Source: Brevundimonas diminuta 470-4 (lineage in GTDB: Bacteria; Pseudomonadota; Alphaproteobacteria; Caulobacterales; Caulobacteraceae). From it: a stretch of DNA of 53,686 bases. The notes under the pieces were generated by a model. That model did not search any database. It was not told the origin of the DNA and saw only the letters and a program-made list of their open reading frames with translations. Position 1 is the stretch's first letter, and every line of letters begins with the position of its first letter. This document shows positions 22,479 through 30,464 of the stretch, piece after piece. The stretch spans positions 40,458-94,143 of the forward strand of contig KB291788.1 in the NCBI GenBank assembly GCA_000318405.1. Direction: 5' to 3'. The position numbers and the translations under genes are program-made.

Positions 22479-23928
22479 CGTCTCAATCCCCCGCGACCCG
22501 GCTTATCGCGATGGCGCGGGGCTGGATGCGCTGAACGCGCGTCTGCGCCGCGACCTGGAGTGGCTGGAGCTTCCGCCCAGACGCTGGACGCCGCCTATGC
22601 GGCACGACGAGGCCGAGGTTCTGGACGTGGCCGTGATCGGCGCGGGCATGGCCGGTCTCGCCGTGGCCGGAGCGCTGAAGCTGACGGGCGTCGACGTCCG
22701 GCTGTTCGATCGCGCCCCGGCGGGCGTGGAAGGCCCGTGGCTGACCTATGCCCGGATGCAGACCCTGCGGTCGCCCAAGTCGTTGACCGGTCCGGCTCTG
22801 GGACTGCCCGCCCTGACGTTTCGCGCCTGGTACGAGGCGCAGTTCGGCCTCGAGGCCTGGCGGGCCCTGGACAAAATTCCGCGCGTCCAGTGGATGGACT
22901 ATCTGCGCTGGTTCCGCGCGGCGCTGGACCTGCCGGTCACGAACGGCGTCGAACTGACGGGGCTGGCGGGCGAGGGCGATCTGGTGAACCTGAGCCTGAA
23001 CGGCCCGGACGGCGGTTTCGAGGTACGCGCGCGCCGCGTGGTTCTGGCTACCGGCCGCGACGGACTGGGCGGGCCGTTCAGTCCCGATATTCTGCAAGGG
23101 CTGACCCCCTCTCTGTGGGCGCACTCCGCCGACGCCATCGATTTCGAAGCCCTGCGCGGCCGGCGTGTCGGGGTGATCGGGGCGGGGGCTTCCGCCATGG
23201 ATAACGCCGCCTGCGCGCTGGAAGCGGGCGCGGCTGGACTCGATCTGTTCGTGCGCCGGGACCGGATGCCGACAATCAACAAGGGCAAGGGCGGTTCAGG
23301 CCCCGGCGCCTTTCTGGGGCAGGCGGCCCTGCCTGACGACTGGAAATGGCGGATGCATCACTATGTGAACCGCCAGCAGACGCCGCCGCCGCGCGACAGC
23401 ACCCTGAGGGTGTCCCGTCACGCCAACGCCCGGTTCCATTTCGGCAGCCCCATCGAGGCCATCGCCGATAACGGGCGTGAAATCACCCTGACGACGCCCA
23501 AGGGGGAATACCGGCTGGATTTCCTGATCGCCGCGACCGGCTTTCGGGCCGACCTGGGCCGAAGGCCGGAGTTGTCCGCCATCGCGCCGCACATTCGCCT
23601 GTGGGGCGACCGTTACCGACCTGAGCCCGGTCAGGAAGACGGCGAGTTGTCGGCCTCGCCTGATCTCGCCGCCGATTTCTCGTTTCAGGAAAAGACGCCC
23701 GGCGCCTGTCCGTGGCTGTCGCGCATCCACAGCTTCAACTATCCGGCCATGCTCAGCCTGGGCAAGCTTTCGGGCGACATACCCGGCGTCAGCCACGGCG
23801 CCTGGCGGCTTGCCGAGGCGCTGGCCGCCCATCTCTATGTCGAGGACCGCGATATCCATTTCGCCGCGCTCCAGGCCTATGACGAGCCTGAGCTTCTGGG
23901 CGACGAATGGACTGACGCCGATGGCTGA
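22471..23928 (+). CDS. Flavin-dependent monooxygenase-like NAD(P)-binding oxidoreductase
   Basis: The 485-aa product has two dinucleotide-binding folds: VAVIGAGMAGLAVAGALKLT (GxGxxG at about 57-62) for FAD, and VGVIGAGASAMDNAACALEA (about residue 230) for NADPH, with the intervening AHSADAIDFEALRGRR in the place of the flavin-monooxygenase linker. The stretch LDFLIAATGFRADLG near residue 350 is the typical 'ATG' block. Such enzymes add one oxygen to N, S or C=O groups. The N-terminal 50 residues form an extension ahead of the first fold. It overlaps the LysR gene and the permease gene by 8 nt each, so it belongs to the operon core. The substrate is unknown. Confidence 0.8.
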   Translation: MTDVSIPRDPAYRDGAGLDALNARLRRDLEWLELPPRRWTPPMRHDEAEVLDVAVIGAGMAGLAVAGALKLTGVDVRLFDRAPAGVEGPWLTYARMQTLRSPKSLTGPALGLPALTFRAWYEAQFGLEAWRALDKIPRVQWMDYLRWFRAALDLPVTNGVELTGLAGEGDLVNLSLNGPDGGFEVRARRVVLATGRDGLGGPFSPDILQGLTPSLWAHSADAIDFEALRGRRVGVIGAGASAMDNAACALEAGAAGLDLFVRRDRMPTINKGKGGSGPGAFLGQAALPDDWKWRMHHYVNRQQTPPPRDSTLRVSRHANARFHFGSPIEAIADNGREITLTTPKGEYRLDFLIAATGFRADLGRRPELSAIAPHIRLWGDRYRPEPGQEDGELSASPDLAADFSFQEKTPGACPWLSRIHSFNYPAMLSLGKLSGDIPGVSHGAWRLAEALAAHLYVEDRDIHFAALQAYDEPELLGDEWTDADG

Positions 23929-24889
23929 CGGTTGGCGCTTCTTGAGCGCCCTGCGACAGTCCATGGGGCCGGTTTTCGGCACGCTTCTGGGCGCGCTGCT
24001 CGCGGTCTGGGGCGCGGTCAGTCTGGTCTTCATCGCCACCCGCATGATCGGCGATCCGACGGCCCTGCTGCTGCCTGTCGGCGCGGGGGCCGAGCAGTTG
24101 GCCGCCCTGCGTCAGGCGCTGGGGTTGGACCGGCCGCTGGGGGTGCAATATCTGGCCTATCTGTCGGAGGCCCTGCGCGGCGATTTCGGCCAGTCGTTCC
24201 AGCATGGCCGGCCCGCCATGGAACTGGTGCTGGAGCGTCTGCCCGCGACCGCCCTGCTGGCCGCCGCGGCGCTGGGACTGGGCGTCGGGCTGGGTCTGGC
24301 GGCGGGGGTGACGGCGGCGCTGTCGCCGCATCCCCGCGTCCGCGCGGGCGTCATGGCCCTGTCCTCCCTGGGACAGGCGACGCCCGCCTTCTGGCTGGGC
24401 GTCATGCTGATCATGGTGTTTTCGGTTCAACTGGGCTGGACCCCGACGGGCGGCCGCGGCGGGCCTGAGCATCTGATCCTGCCCGCCGCGACCCTGGCCC
24501 TGCCGATCGCCGCCGGCGTCGCGCGACTGTTGCGCGCCAGCCTGGTCGAGGTGCTGAAGGAGGACCATGTCCGCACCGCCCGCGCCAAGGGCCTGAAGCC
24601 TGCGACCATCGCCGTCTGGCATGTGTTGCGCAACGGCCTGACGCCGGTGCTGACCCTGACCGGCATATTGGCGGGAGAGCTTCTGGGCGGCGCCGTGGTG
24701 ATCGAGACCGTCTTCGCCTGGCCGGGCGTGGGTCGGCTGTTGATCCAGTCCATCAGCGCGCGCGACTTTCCTGTGGTGCAGGCGGCGGTGCTGGTGATCG
24801 CCGTCGTCTATGTGGTCGTCAATCTGCTGGTCGATCTGCTCTACGCGAGGCTGGACCCCCGCGTGCGCCATGACGGAGCGACCCGGTGA
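23921..24889 (+). CDS. ABC transporter permease, DppB type
   Basis: The 322-aa product has about six membrane segments and the hallmarks of DppB/OppB: RPLGVQYLAYLSEALRGDFG near residue 70, a conserved periplasmic GQATPAFWLGVMLIMVFSVQ, and the coupling helix RASLVEVLKEDHVRTARAKG LKP with its 'EAA' surroundings. I chose ATG 23921, overlapping the previous stop by 8 nt. With the DppC-like partner it forms the membrane channel of a peptide-type (PepT/family-5) importer, fed by the binding protein at 28880. The order permease-permease-M24-ATPase-ATPase-binding protein is unusual, because the binding protein is last. Confidence 0.85.
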   Translation: MADGWRFLSALRQSMGPVFGTLLGALLAVWGAVSLVFIATRMIGDPTALLLPVGAGAEQLAALRQALGLDRPLGVQYLAYLSEALRGDFGQSFQHGRPAMELVLERLPATALLAAAALGLGVGLGLAAGVTAALSPHPRVRAGVMALSSLGQATPAFWLGVMLIMVFSVQLGWTPTGGRGGPEHLILPAATLALPIAAGVARLLRASLVEVLKEDHVRTARAKGLKPATIAVWHVLRNGLTPVLTLTGILAGELLGGAVVIETVFAWPGVGRLLIQSISARDFPVVQAAVLVIAVVYVVVNLLVDLLYARLDPRVRHDGATR

Positions 24890-25767
24890 AGGCCCTGGCA
24901 TCCCAGCGGCATGCAGGCCGCCCCAGCCTGATTTCGGGCCTGATTTCCGGCCTGAGTCCGGGGCGGATCCCGGCGCCCATCCTGGTCATGGTTCTGGTCG
25001 CGGGGATATTCCTGCTCGCGCCGTTCCTGCCGAGCCTGGGCGACCCGAACGCCATCGATCTCAGCCAGCGCCTCCAACCGCCCGGGCTGAATCACTGGCT
25101 GGGCGCCGATCCTCTGGGCCGGGACATTCTGGTGCGGCTGATCCACGGCGGACGGGTCACCCTGGCGCTGGCGCTGGCGGCGGTGGTGGTCGGCGGCGGG
25201 TTCGGCGTCCTGGTCGGGCTGATCGCGGGTTATTTCGGCGGCGTCTGGGACCGGCTGCTGATGCGGCTGACCGACATGCAGATGGCCCTGCCGACCCTGT
25301 TGCTGGCCCTGCTGATCCTGGCCGCGGCCGGGCCGGGCGTGGGGAATCTTGTGCTGATCCTGGCGCTGACCGGCTGGACCCGTTTCGCGCGCATCGTGCG
25401 CGGACAGGTGCTGTCGCTGCGGACGCGCGACTTCATCCTGTCGGCCCAGGCCATCGGCGCGACGCCCATGAGGATCATGTTCAGACACCTTCTGCCCAAT
25501 CTGGTCAGCCCGCTGGTGGTGGTGGCGACGCTGGAGCTGGCGCGGGTGATCCTGATCGAGGCGGCGCTCAGCTATCTGGGGCTGGGGGTTCAGCCGCCGA
25601 CCGCCAGCTGGGGCCGGATGCTGGCCGAGGGCGAGGTCTATGTGTCGACCGCCTGGTGGGTCGTGACCTTTCCCGGCCTCGCCATCATCGCCGCCGTGCT
25701 GGCCATCAATCTGGGCGGCGACGCCCTGCGCGACCGCCTCGACCCCAAACGACGCCATTCTGCCTGA
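24886..25767 (+). CDS. ABC transporter permease, DppC type
   Basis: The 293-aa product has the family's long periplasmic N-terminal part (LLAPFLPSLGDPNAIDLSQR, then LGADPLGRDILVRLIHGGRV, the 'GTDxxGRD' block) and membrane helices with the coupling sequence RGQVLSLRTRDFILSAQAIG A. It pairs with the upstream DppB-type gene, which it overlaps by ATGA. The cytoplasmic loop contacts the ATPases encoded downstream. Gene length is standard. The transporter class imports di- and oligopeptides, nickel or opine-like compounds; the substrate here is unproven. Confidence 0.85.
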   Translation: MKALASQRHAGRPSLISGLISGLSPGRIPAPILVMVLVAGIFLLAPFLPSLGDPNAIDLSQRLQPPGLNHWLGADPLGRDILVRLIHGGRVTLALALAAVVVGGGFGVLVGLIAGYFGGVWDRLLMRLTDMQMALPTLLLALLILAAAGPGVGNLVLILALTGWTRFARIVRGQVLSLRTRDFILSAQAIGATPMRIMFRHLLPNLVSPLVVVATLELARVILIEAALSYLGLGVQPPTASWGRMLAEGEVYVSTAWWVVTFPGLAIIAAVLAINLGGDALRDRLDPKRRHSA

Positions 25768-25776
25768 GGAACGCCG

Positions 25777-26973
25777 ATGACTCCGCCCCTTCAATCCGCC
25801 GCCGTGCATGAAGACAAGCTCGCGCGCCTGCGCCGGTCGATGGCCGAACAGGACATCGACCTGCTGATCACCCTGAAGCCTGAGCACAGCTTCTATCTCA
25901 GCGGCTTCAACCCGATCATCTACAGCCATCCGGTTGTGGCGTTGTTGCCGCGTGAGGGCGCGCCGCGCCTTCTGGTCCACGCCCTGCGCGACGACCACGC
26001 CCGCGTCAGCGCCTGGGTCGAGGACATCCGCCTTTATGGCGCATGGTCGACCAAGGTGACCATGGGCCCGGACTGGCTCAAGGCCTTGGCCGCCATCGTC
26101 GGCGAACTGGGTCTGTCGGGGGCGCGCATCGGCCTGGAGGACAGCTTCACCACCGTGCAGCGCCAGCGCCAGCTGGTCGAGGCCCTGCCGGAAGCCCGCT
26201 GGGTCGACAGTTCGCGCCTGTTCCTCGAAGCGCGGATGATCAAGAGCGCGGCCGAGATCGCCGACGCTCGCATTGCCGCGGAAATCGCCAATGTCGGCAT
26301 GGATGCGGCGGTTGAGGCCCTGCGCGCGGGCGGCGATGAGCGCGAGATCAGCCTGGCGTCCCAGGCCGCCATGGGGCGCCATTGGGCCGACTGCCGCCCG
26401 AATATCGAGGTGGCCGATTTCGGCAGCCTTGAAGGCGGCGTCTTCAACGGCCTGTGGACCTGGGTGCTGAGCGGCGAGCGCATGTTCATGAACGCCGATG
26501 TCCCCACCAGCCGCAGGCCGCAGCCCGGGGAACTGACCTCGATCCTGATCTGGACCAACGCCAACGGAACCCATGCCGAGATCGAACGCACCGTGGCGAC
26601 CGGCGTCCTGCCGGACACGCATCGGCGGGCCATGGATGCGGTGTTGAGCCTGAGGGAAGACCTCAAGCCGCTGCTGCGTCCCGGCGAGGCCGTCGCCGAC
26701 CTGTTCCACGCGACCAGGGCGGGGCTGGAGGCGCGCGGCTATGCCCGAAACATTCCGGGCCGCATCGGCCATGGCATCGGCCTGGGCGCGCATGAATCGC
26801 TGTCGCTGGATGGAGCCTCGCCCTATCGGCTGGAGCCGGGCATGCTGATCACCTTCGAACCCAATCTGCGCGTGCCGCCTGTCTGCGGCACCCAGATTTC
26901 CGACACCGTCCTGATCACGCAGGACGGCCATGAGTTCCTGACCCATGGTCACGACGGTTTCGTTCAGGCCTGA
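25777..26973 (+). CDS. M24-family (creatinase/aminopeptidase fold) hydrolase with altered metal site
   Basis: The 398-aa product has an N-terminal creatinase domain (about 12-140) and a C-terminal pita-bread domain. In M24 metallopeptidases five ligands (Asp, Asp, His, Glu, Glu) hold two metals. Aligning PGELTSILIW (250-259) and HAEIERT (266-272) without gaps to the family's 'PGD..ID' and 'SDI.RT' gives Leu257 for the first Asp and Glu268 for the second. His332 (GHGIGLGAHE) and Glu361 (TFEPNL) remain, but the last Glu is Ser375 (GTQISDTVLI). A two-metal Xaa-Pro peptidase is therefore unlikely. Creatinase, a metal-free member that splits an amidine, is a better mechanistic model. It is located between the permease and ATPase genes. 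Confidence 0.75.
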   Translation: MTPPLQSAAVHEDKLARLRRSMAEQDIDLLITLKPEHSFYLSGFNPIIYSHPVVALLPREGAPRLLVHALRDDHARVSAWVEDIRLYGAWSTKVTMGPDWLKALAAIVGELGLSGARIGLEDSFTTVQRQRQLVEALPEARWVDSSRLFLEARMIKSAAEIADARIAAEIANVGMDAAVEALRAGGDEREISLASQAAMGRHWADCRPNIEVADFGSLEGGVFNGLWTWVLSGERMFMNADVPTSRRPQPGELTSILIWTNANGTHAEIERTVATGVLPDTHRRAMDAVLSLREDLKPLLRPGEAVADLFHATRAGLEARGYARNIPGRIGHGIGLGAHESLSLDGASPYRLEPGMLITFEPNLRVPPVCGTQISDTVLITQDGHEFLTHGHDGFVQA

Positions 26974-26976
26974 TCG

Positions 26977-27981
26977 ATGACCGCGCCGCTGCTGGAGATC
27001 GAGAACCTCAGCGTCTCCTTTCCCACGGGAAAGGGCGGACGGGCGACGGTGGTGCGCGACCTGTCCTATCGTCTCGACGCGGGGGAAACCCTCGCCGTGG
27101 TGGGCGAAAGCGGCAGCGGCAAGAGCGTCCACGCCCTGGCGCTGGCCGGTCTGCTGGACCCGGCGGCGCGCATCGACAGCGGGGTCGTGCGCTTCGCCGG
27201 GCGCGACCTGTTGCAGCTGGACCCGGCGGCGCTGCGCGACATCCGGGGACGCGAGATCGGCTTTGTGTTCCAGGACCCCATGACCTCGCTCAATCCGGTC
27301 CTCAGCATCGGGCGGCAACTGGCCGAGCCGCTCACACGTCATCTCGGCCTGAAGGGCGGCGCCCTGCGGCGGCGGCTGGTCGAACTGCTGGAGCTGGTCG
27401 GCGTCGATCGGGCGGAACAGCGGCTGAAACAGTTTCCGCATCAGCTTTCGGGCGGGCAGCGTCAAAGGGTGATGATCGCCATCGGCGTGGCATGCAATCC
27501 GCGCCTGCTGATCGCCGACGAGGCCACTACGGCTCTGGATGTGACGGTTCAGGCCCAGATCGTCGATCTGTTGCGCGACCTGAAGGCGCGACTGGGGCTG
27601 ACCTTGCTGTGGATCAGCCACGACCTGGGCGTGGTGGCGCGCCTCGCCGATACGGTCCAGGTCATGTACGCAGGCGGCGTGGTCGAACGCGGCCCCGTCG
27701 ATGCGGTGTTTCACGACACCCGTAACGCCTACACGCTGGGGCTGCTGCGCTCATTGCCCGAGGGGGCCTCGGGCGGGCGGCTTCAGGCCATACCGGGACA
27801 GCCGCCGGACCCGGCGGCGCTTTCGCCCGGCGATCCGTTCGCGCCGCGCAACTGCTGGGCCACCGCGCGCTGTCACGTCGAGCGCCCGCCGCTGCGTCAG
27901 GCCGAGGATGCGGCCGACGGACATCTGGTCGCCGCCTGGTACGATCTGCGGCGCATTCTGGCCGAGGAGGCCCGGCCATGA
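26977..27981 (+). CDS. ABC transporter ATPase, DppD type
   Basis: The 334-aa product has the Walker A loop GESGSGKSVHALALAGLLDP, the Q-loop in FVFQDPMTSLNPVLS, the signature LSGGQRQRVMIAIGVACNP and Walker B LLIADEATTALDVT, followed by the switch His in LLWISHDLGVVARLAD. The end (DPFAPRNCWATARCHVERPP) carries Cys residues at the place where oligopeptide ATPases often have an iron-sulphur-like or structural Cys cluster (C-terminal oligo_HPY region). It overlaps the DppF-type gene by 4 nt. It energises import with its partner. All catalytic motifs are intact. Confidence 0.85.
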   Translation: MTAPLLEIENLSVSFPTGKGGRATVVRDLSYRLDAGETLAVVGESGSGKSVHALALAGLLDPAARIDSGVVRFAGRDLLQLDPAALRDIRGREIGFVFQDPMTSLNPVLSIGRQLAEPLTRHLGLKGGALRRRLVELLELVGVDRAEQRLKQFPHQLSGGQRQRVMIAIGVACNPRLLIADEATTALDVTVQAQIVDLLRDLKARLGLTLLWISHDLGVVARLADTVQVMYAGGVVERGPVDAVFHDTRNAYTLGLLRSLPEGASGGRLQAIPGQPPDPAALSPGDPFAPRNCWATARCHVERPPLRQAEDAADGHLVAAWYDLRRILAEEARP

Positions 27982-28883
27982 CCGCTGATCCGCTGGTTCG
28001 GGTCACGGACCTGGGCAAACGCTATGACGCGGGCGGCCTGTGGCGGCGTCCGGGACCGGCCGCCGTGGCCGGGGTGTCGTTCGATGTCGCGGCGGGCGAA
28101 ACCCTGGCGCTGGTCGGGGAGTCCGGCTCTGGCAAGAGCACCGTCGGCCGCCTGCTGCTGCAACTGGAAACCCCGACCGCGGGCGAGGTCTGGTTCGAGG
28201 GCCGTCCCCTGTCGGGGCTCAGCCGCCGTGCGTTGCGCCCTTTGCGTCGCCGCATGCAAATGGTGTTTCAGGACCCTTATTCGGCCCTCAATCCGCGCCT
28301 GTGCGTCGGCGAGGCCGTAACCGAGCCCTTGCGGATCCACGGCATAGAGACTCATGCGGGCGCCCTGGCCGACCGCGCCGCCGAGCTTTTCCGGCAGGTC
28401 GGCCTGGACCCGATCATGACGCGGCGTTTCCCGCATGAGTTCTCGGGCGGCCAGCGCCAGAGGATCAATATCGCCCGCGCCATCGCCCTCGAACCCCGTT
28501 TCATCGTCGCCGATGAGCCGATCACCGCGCTGGACGTGTCGATCCAGGCCCAGATCGTCAATCTGTTGCAGGACATTCAGGACCGCACCGGCGTGGCCTA
28601 TCTGTTCATCAGCCATGATCTGGGCATGGTGCGCCACCTCAGCCGCCGGGTGGCGGTGATGCGGGCGGGCCGCATCGTCGAGATCGCCCCGGCGGACGCG
28701 CTGTTCGAGGGGCCGCGACACCCCTATACGCGCGCCCTGCTGTCGGCGGTCCCGGTCGCCGATCCGCGTATAGAACGCACGCGCCGGCGCATCGATTTCG
28801 ATCCGGCGCAGCATCCCGTCACGCCTGACAGCGCCCTGATCCAGGCTGCGCCCGGACATTGGGTTCTGGAGCCCGCGCAATGA
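27978..28883 (+). CDS. ABC transporter ATPase, DppF type
   Basis: The 301-aa product has Walker A GESGSGKSTVGRLLLQLETP, the Q-loop VFQDPYSALNPRLCVG, the signature FSGGQRQRINIARAIALEP, Walker B FIVADEPITALDVS and the switch His in LFISHDLGMVRHLS. Residues after about 235 form the oligopeptide-transporter C-terminal extension (EIAPADALFEGPRHPYTRAL LSA). It overlaps the preceding gene as ATGA and the binding-protein gene by 4 nt. The two ATPases presumably act as a heterodimer below the DppB/DppC-type permeases. Confidence 0.85.
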   Translation: MTADPLVRVTDLGKRYDAGGLWRRPGPAAVAGVSFDVAAGETLALVGESGSGKSTVGRLLLQLETPTAGEVWFEGRPLSGLSRRALRPLRRRMQMVFQDPYSALNPRLCVGEAVTEPLRIHGIETHAGALADRAAELFRQVGLDPIMTRRFPHEFSGGQRQRINIARAIALEPRFIVADEPITALDVSIQAQIVNLLQDIQDRTGVAYLFISHDLGMVRHLSRRVAVMRAGRIVEIAPADALFEGPRHPYTRALLSAVPVADPRIERTRRRIDFDPAQHPVTPDSALIQAAPGHWVLEPAQ

Positions 28884-30418
28884 GCAGACTGCAGGGGTTC
28901 ATCGGGGCGAGCCTGTTGGCGCTGGCGCTGATCGCCGCGGCCTGGTTATGGCTGCGCCCGGCCTCGCCCGCGCCGCGCGCGGATGATGACCGGCTGGTGA
29001 TCGCCATGGCCAGCGACGCCGCGACGCTCGATCCGCACATGACGGCGGCGGTAGGGGGCGATCTCAGCATTCTCAGCCATATCTATCCATCGCTGATCGT
29101 GCGCCGGCCCGACCTCAGCCTTCAGCCCGGGGTCGCCGCCTCGTGGGAGGCCGTCAGCCCCACCCGTTGGAGATTTCATCTGGTTTCCGACGCCCGTTTC
29201 GCCAATGGCGAGCGGCTGGACGCCGACGCCGTCAAATGGAATCTGGAACGGGTTCTGACCCCCGCGACCCAGGCCCGCATCCGGCTGTGGTTCGAGCCGG
29301 TGTCCGCTGTGACGGCGGTCGATCCCCTGACGCTGGACATCGAGACGCGCGAGCCCTTCCCCTCTCTGCCCGCGCAATTGTCGATGCTGTTTCTGTTGCC
29401 TCCCGACTGGAGCCGGACGCATGATCCGGCGCGCGAAACCCTGTCGGGCGGCCCCTATGAACTGGTCGAGAACGCGCCGGGAGAGCGCCTGACCCTGCGT
29501 CGTAATCCGAAATACTGGGGACCGACGCCCGCGTTCGAAACCGTCGAGTTCCGCACCATCCCCTCGGCCACCGCCCGCGTGGCCGCCCTGCTGGCGGGCG
29601 AGGTCGATCTGATCATCAACATTCCGCTGGCTGAGGTCGCCCGCATCCAGACCGGCGGCAAGGCCGTGGCCGGATCGATCCCGAGCATCCGTTCGGTCTT
29701 CATCAAGCTGAACACCCTGAAGCCGCCGCTGGACGACGTGCGCGTGCGCCAGGCGCTGAACCTCGCCATCGACAAACAGGCCCTGTCCGACGCCCTGTTC
29801 GACGGTCAAGCCATGGTGTCCCCATGCCAGTTGCTGACGCCCGCCTATCCCGGCTTCAACCCGGCCCTGAAACCGACGCCCTATGATCCGGATCGCGCCC
29901 GCGCCCTGCTGCGCGAAGCGGGCGTCGTCCCGGGAACCCGGCTGGAGTTCGAGGTTCCGGTTAATTACACGCTTCAGGGCGAAGAGGTCGCCCAGGTGGT
30001 GGCCGGTCAGCTTCAAGCCATCGGCCTGGACGTTCGGCTGACCCAGATGGATTCGTCCTTCTATATGGACAAATTCGTCAAGGGCCGGGCTCTGGGGGCT
30101 CTGTCCCTGCTGACGCACGCCTGGCCGACCATCGACGCCGACGGCCTGCTGTCGCTGCTGCACAGCCAGAGCCCCTACGCCTATTATGACGATCCGACGC
30201 TGGATCGGCTGCTGGTCGCGGGGCGGACCACCCTGGACCCGACCGCACGCGCCGAGGTCTATCGTCAGGCGACGGCTCATCTGTGCGAACAGGCGCCCGT
30301 GCTGTTTCTCTACGCTCAGCCCTATACCTATGCGACCTCGTCCCGCATTCGGTGGGCCGCGCGCGGCGACGACTGGCTGCGCGCCATGGACGTGTCACGC
30401 GCCACGCCCGGATCCTAA
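28880..30418 (+). CDS. Family-5 solute-binding protein of the ABC importer
   Basis: The 512-aa product has an N-terminal hydrophobic segment (FIGASLLALALIAAAWLWL) without a lipobox Cys, so it is either a secreted protein or an anchored one. The mature part follows the SBP_bac_5 pattern: DDRLVIAMASDAATLDPHMT, LIVRRPDLSLQPGVAASWEA, WRFHLVSDARFANGERLDAD AVKW, and YDPDRARALLREAGV. It delivers substrate to the Dpp-like permeases. I use ATG 28880, coupled by a 4-nt overlap. Binding proteins usually come first in such operons; here it follows the ATPases. The ligand cannot be read from the sequence. Confidence 0.85.
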   Translation: MSRLQGFIGASLLALALIAAAWLWLRPASPAPRADDDRLVIAMASDAATLDPHMTAAVGGDLSILSHIYPSLIVRRPDLSLQPGVAASWEAVSPTRWRFHLVSDARFANGERLDADAVKWNLERVLTPATQARIRLWFEPVSAVTAVDPLTLDIETREPFPSLPAQLSMLFLLPPDWSRTHDPARETLSGGPYELVENAPGERLTLRRNPKYWGPTPAFETVEFRTIPSATARVAALLAGEVDLIINIPLAEVARIQTGGKAVAGSIPSIRSVFIKLNTLKPPLDDVRVRQALNLAIDKQALSDALFDGQAMVSPCQLLTPAYPGFNPALKPTPYDPDRARALLREAGVVPGTRLEFEVPVNYTLQGEEVAQVVAGQLQAIGLDVRLTQMDSSFYMDKFVKGRALGALSLLTHAWPTIDADGLLSLLHSQSPYAYYDDPTLDRLLVAGRTTLDPTARAEVYRQATAHLCEQAPVLFLYAQPYTYATSSRIRWAARGDDWLRAMDVSRATPGS

Positions 30419-30464
30419 GGGCGCGCCTTCCCCTCCGTTTTCCCGTCCCTTCAGAAGACCCGAG

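Noticed and set aside
24841..27714. A 957-codon open frame on the minus strand opposite the ABC and M24 genes
   Set aside because: It is a shadow. The composition is Gln/Arg/Gly-rich with no domain, and the plus strand carries four genes with intact catalytic and family motifs over the same bases.
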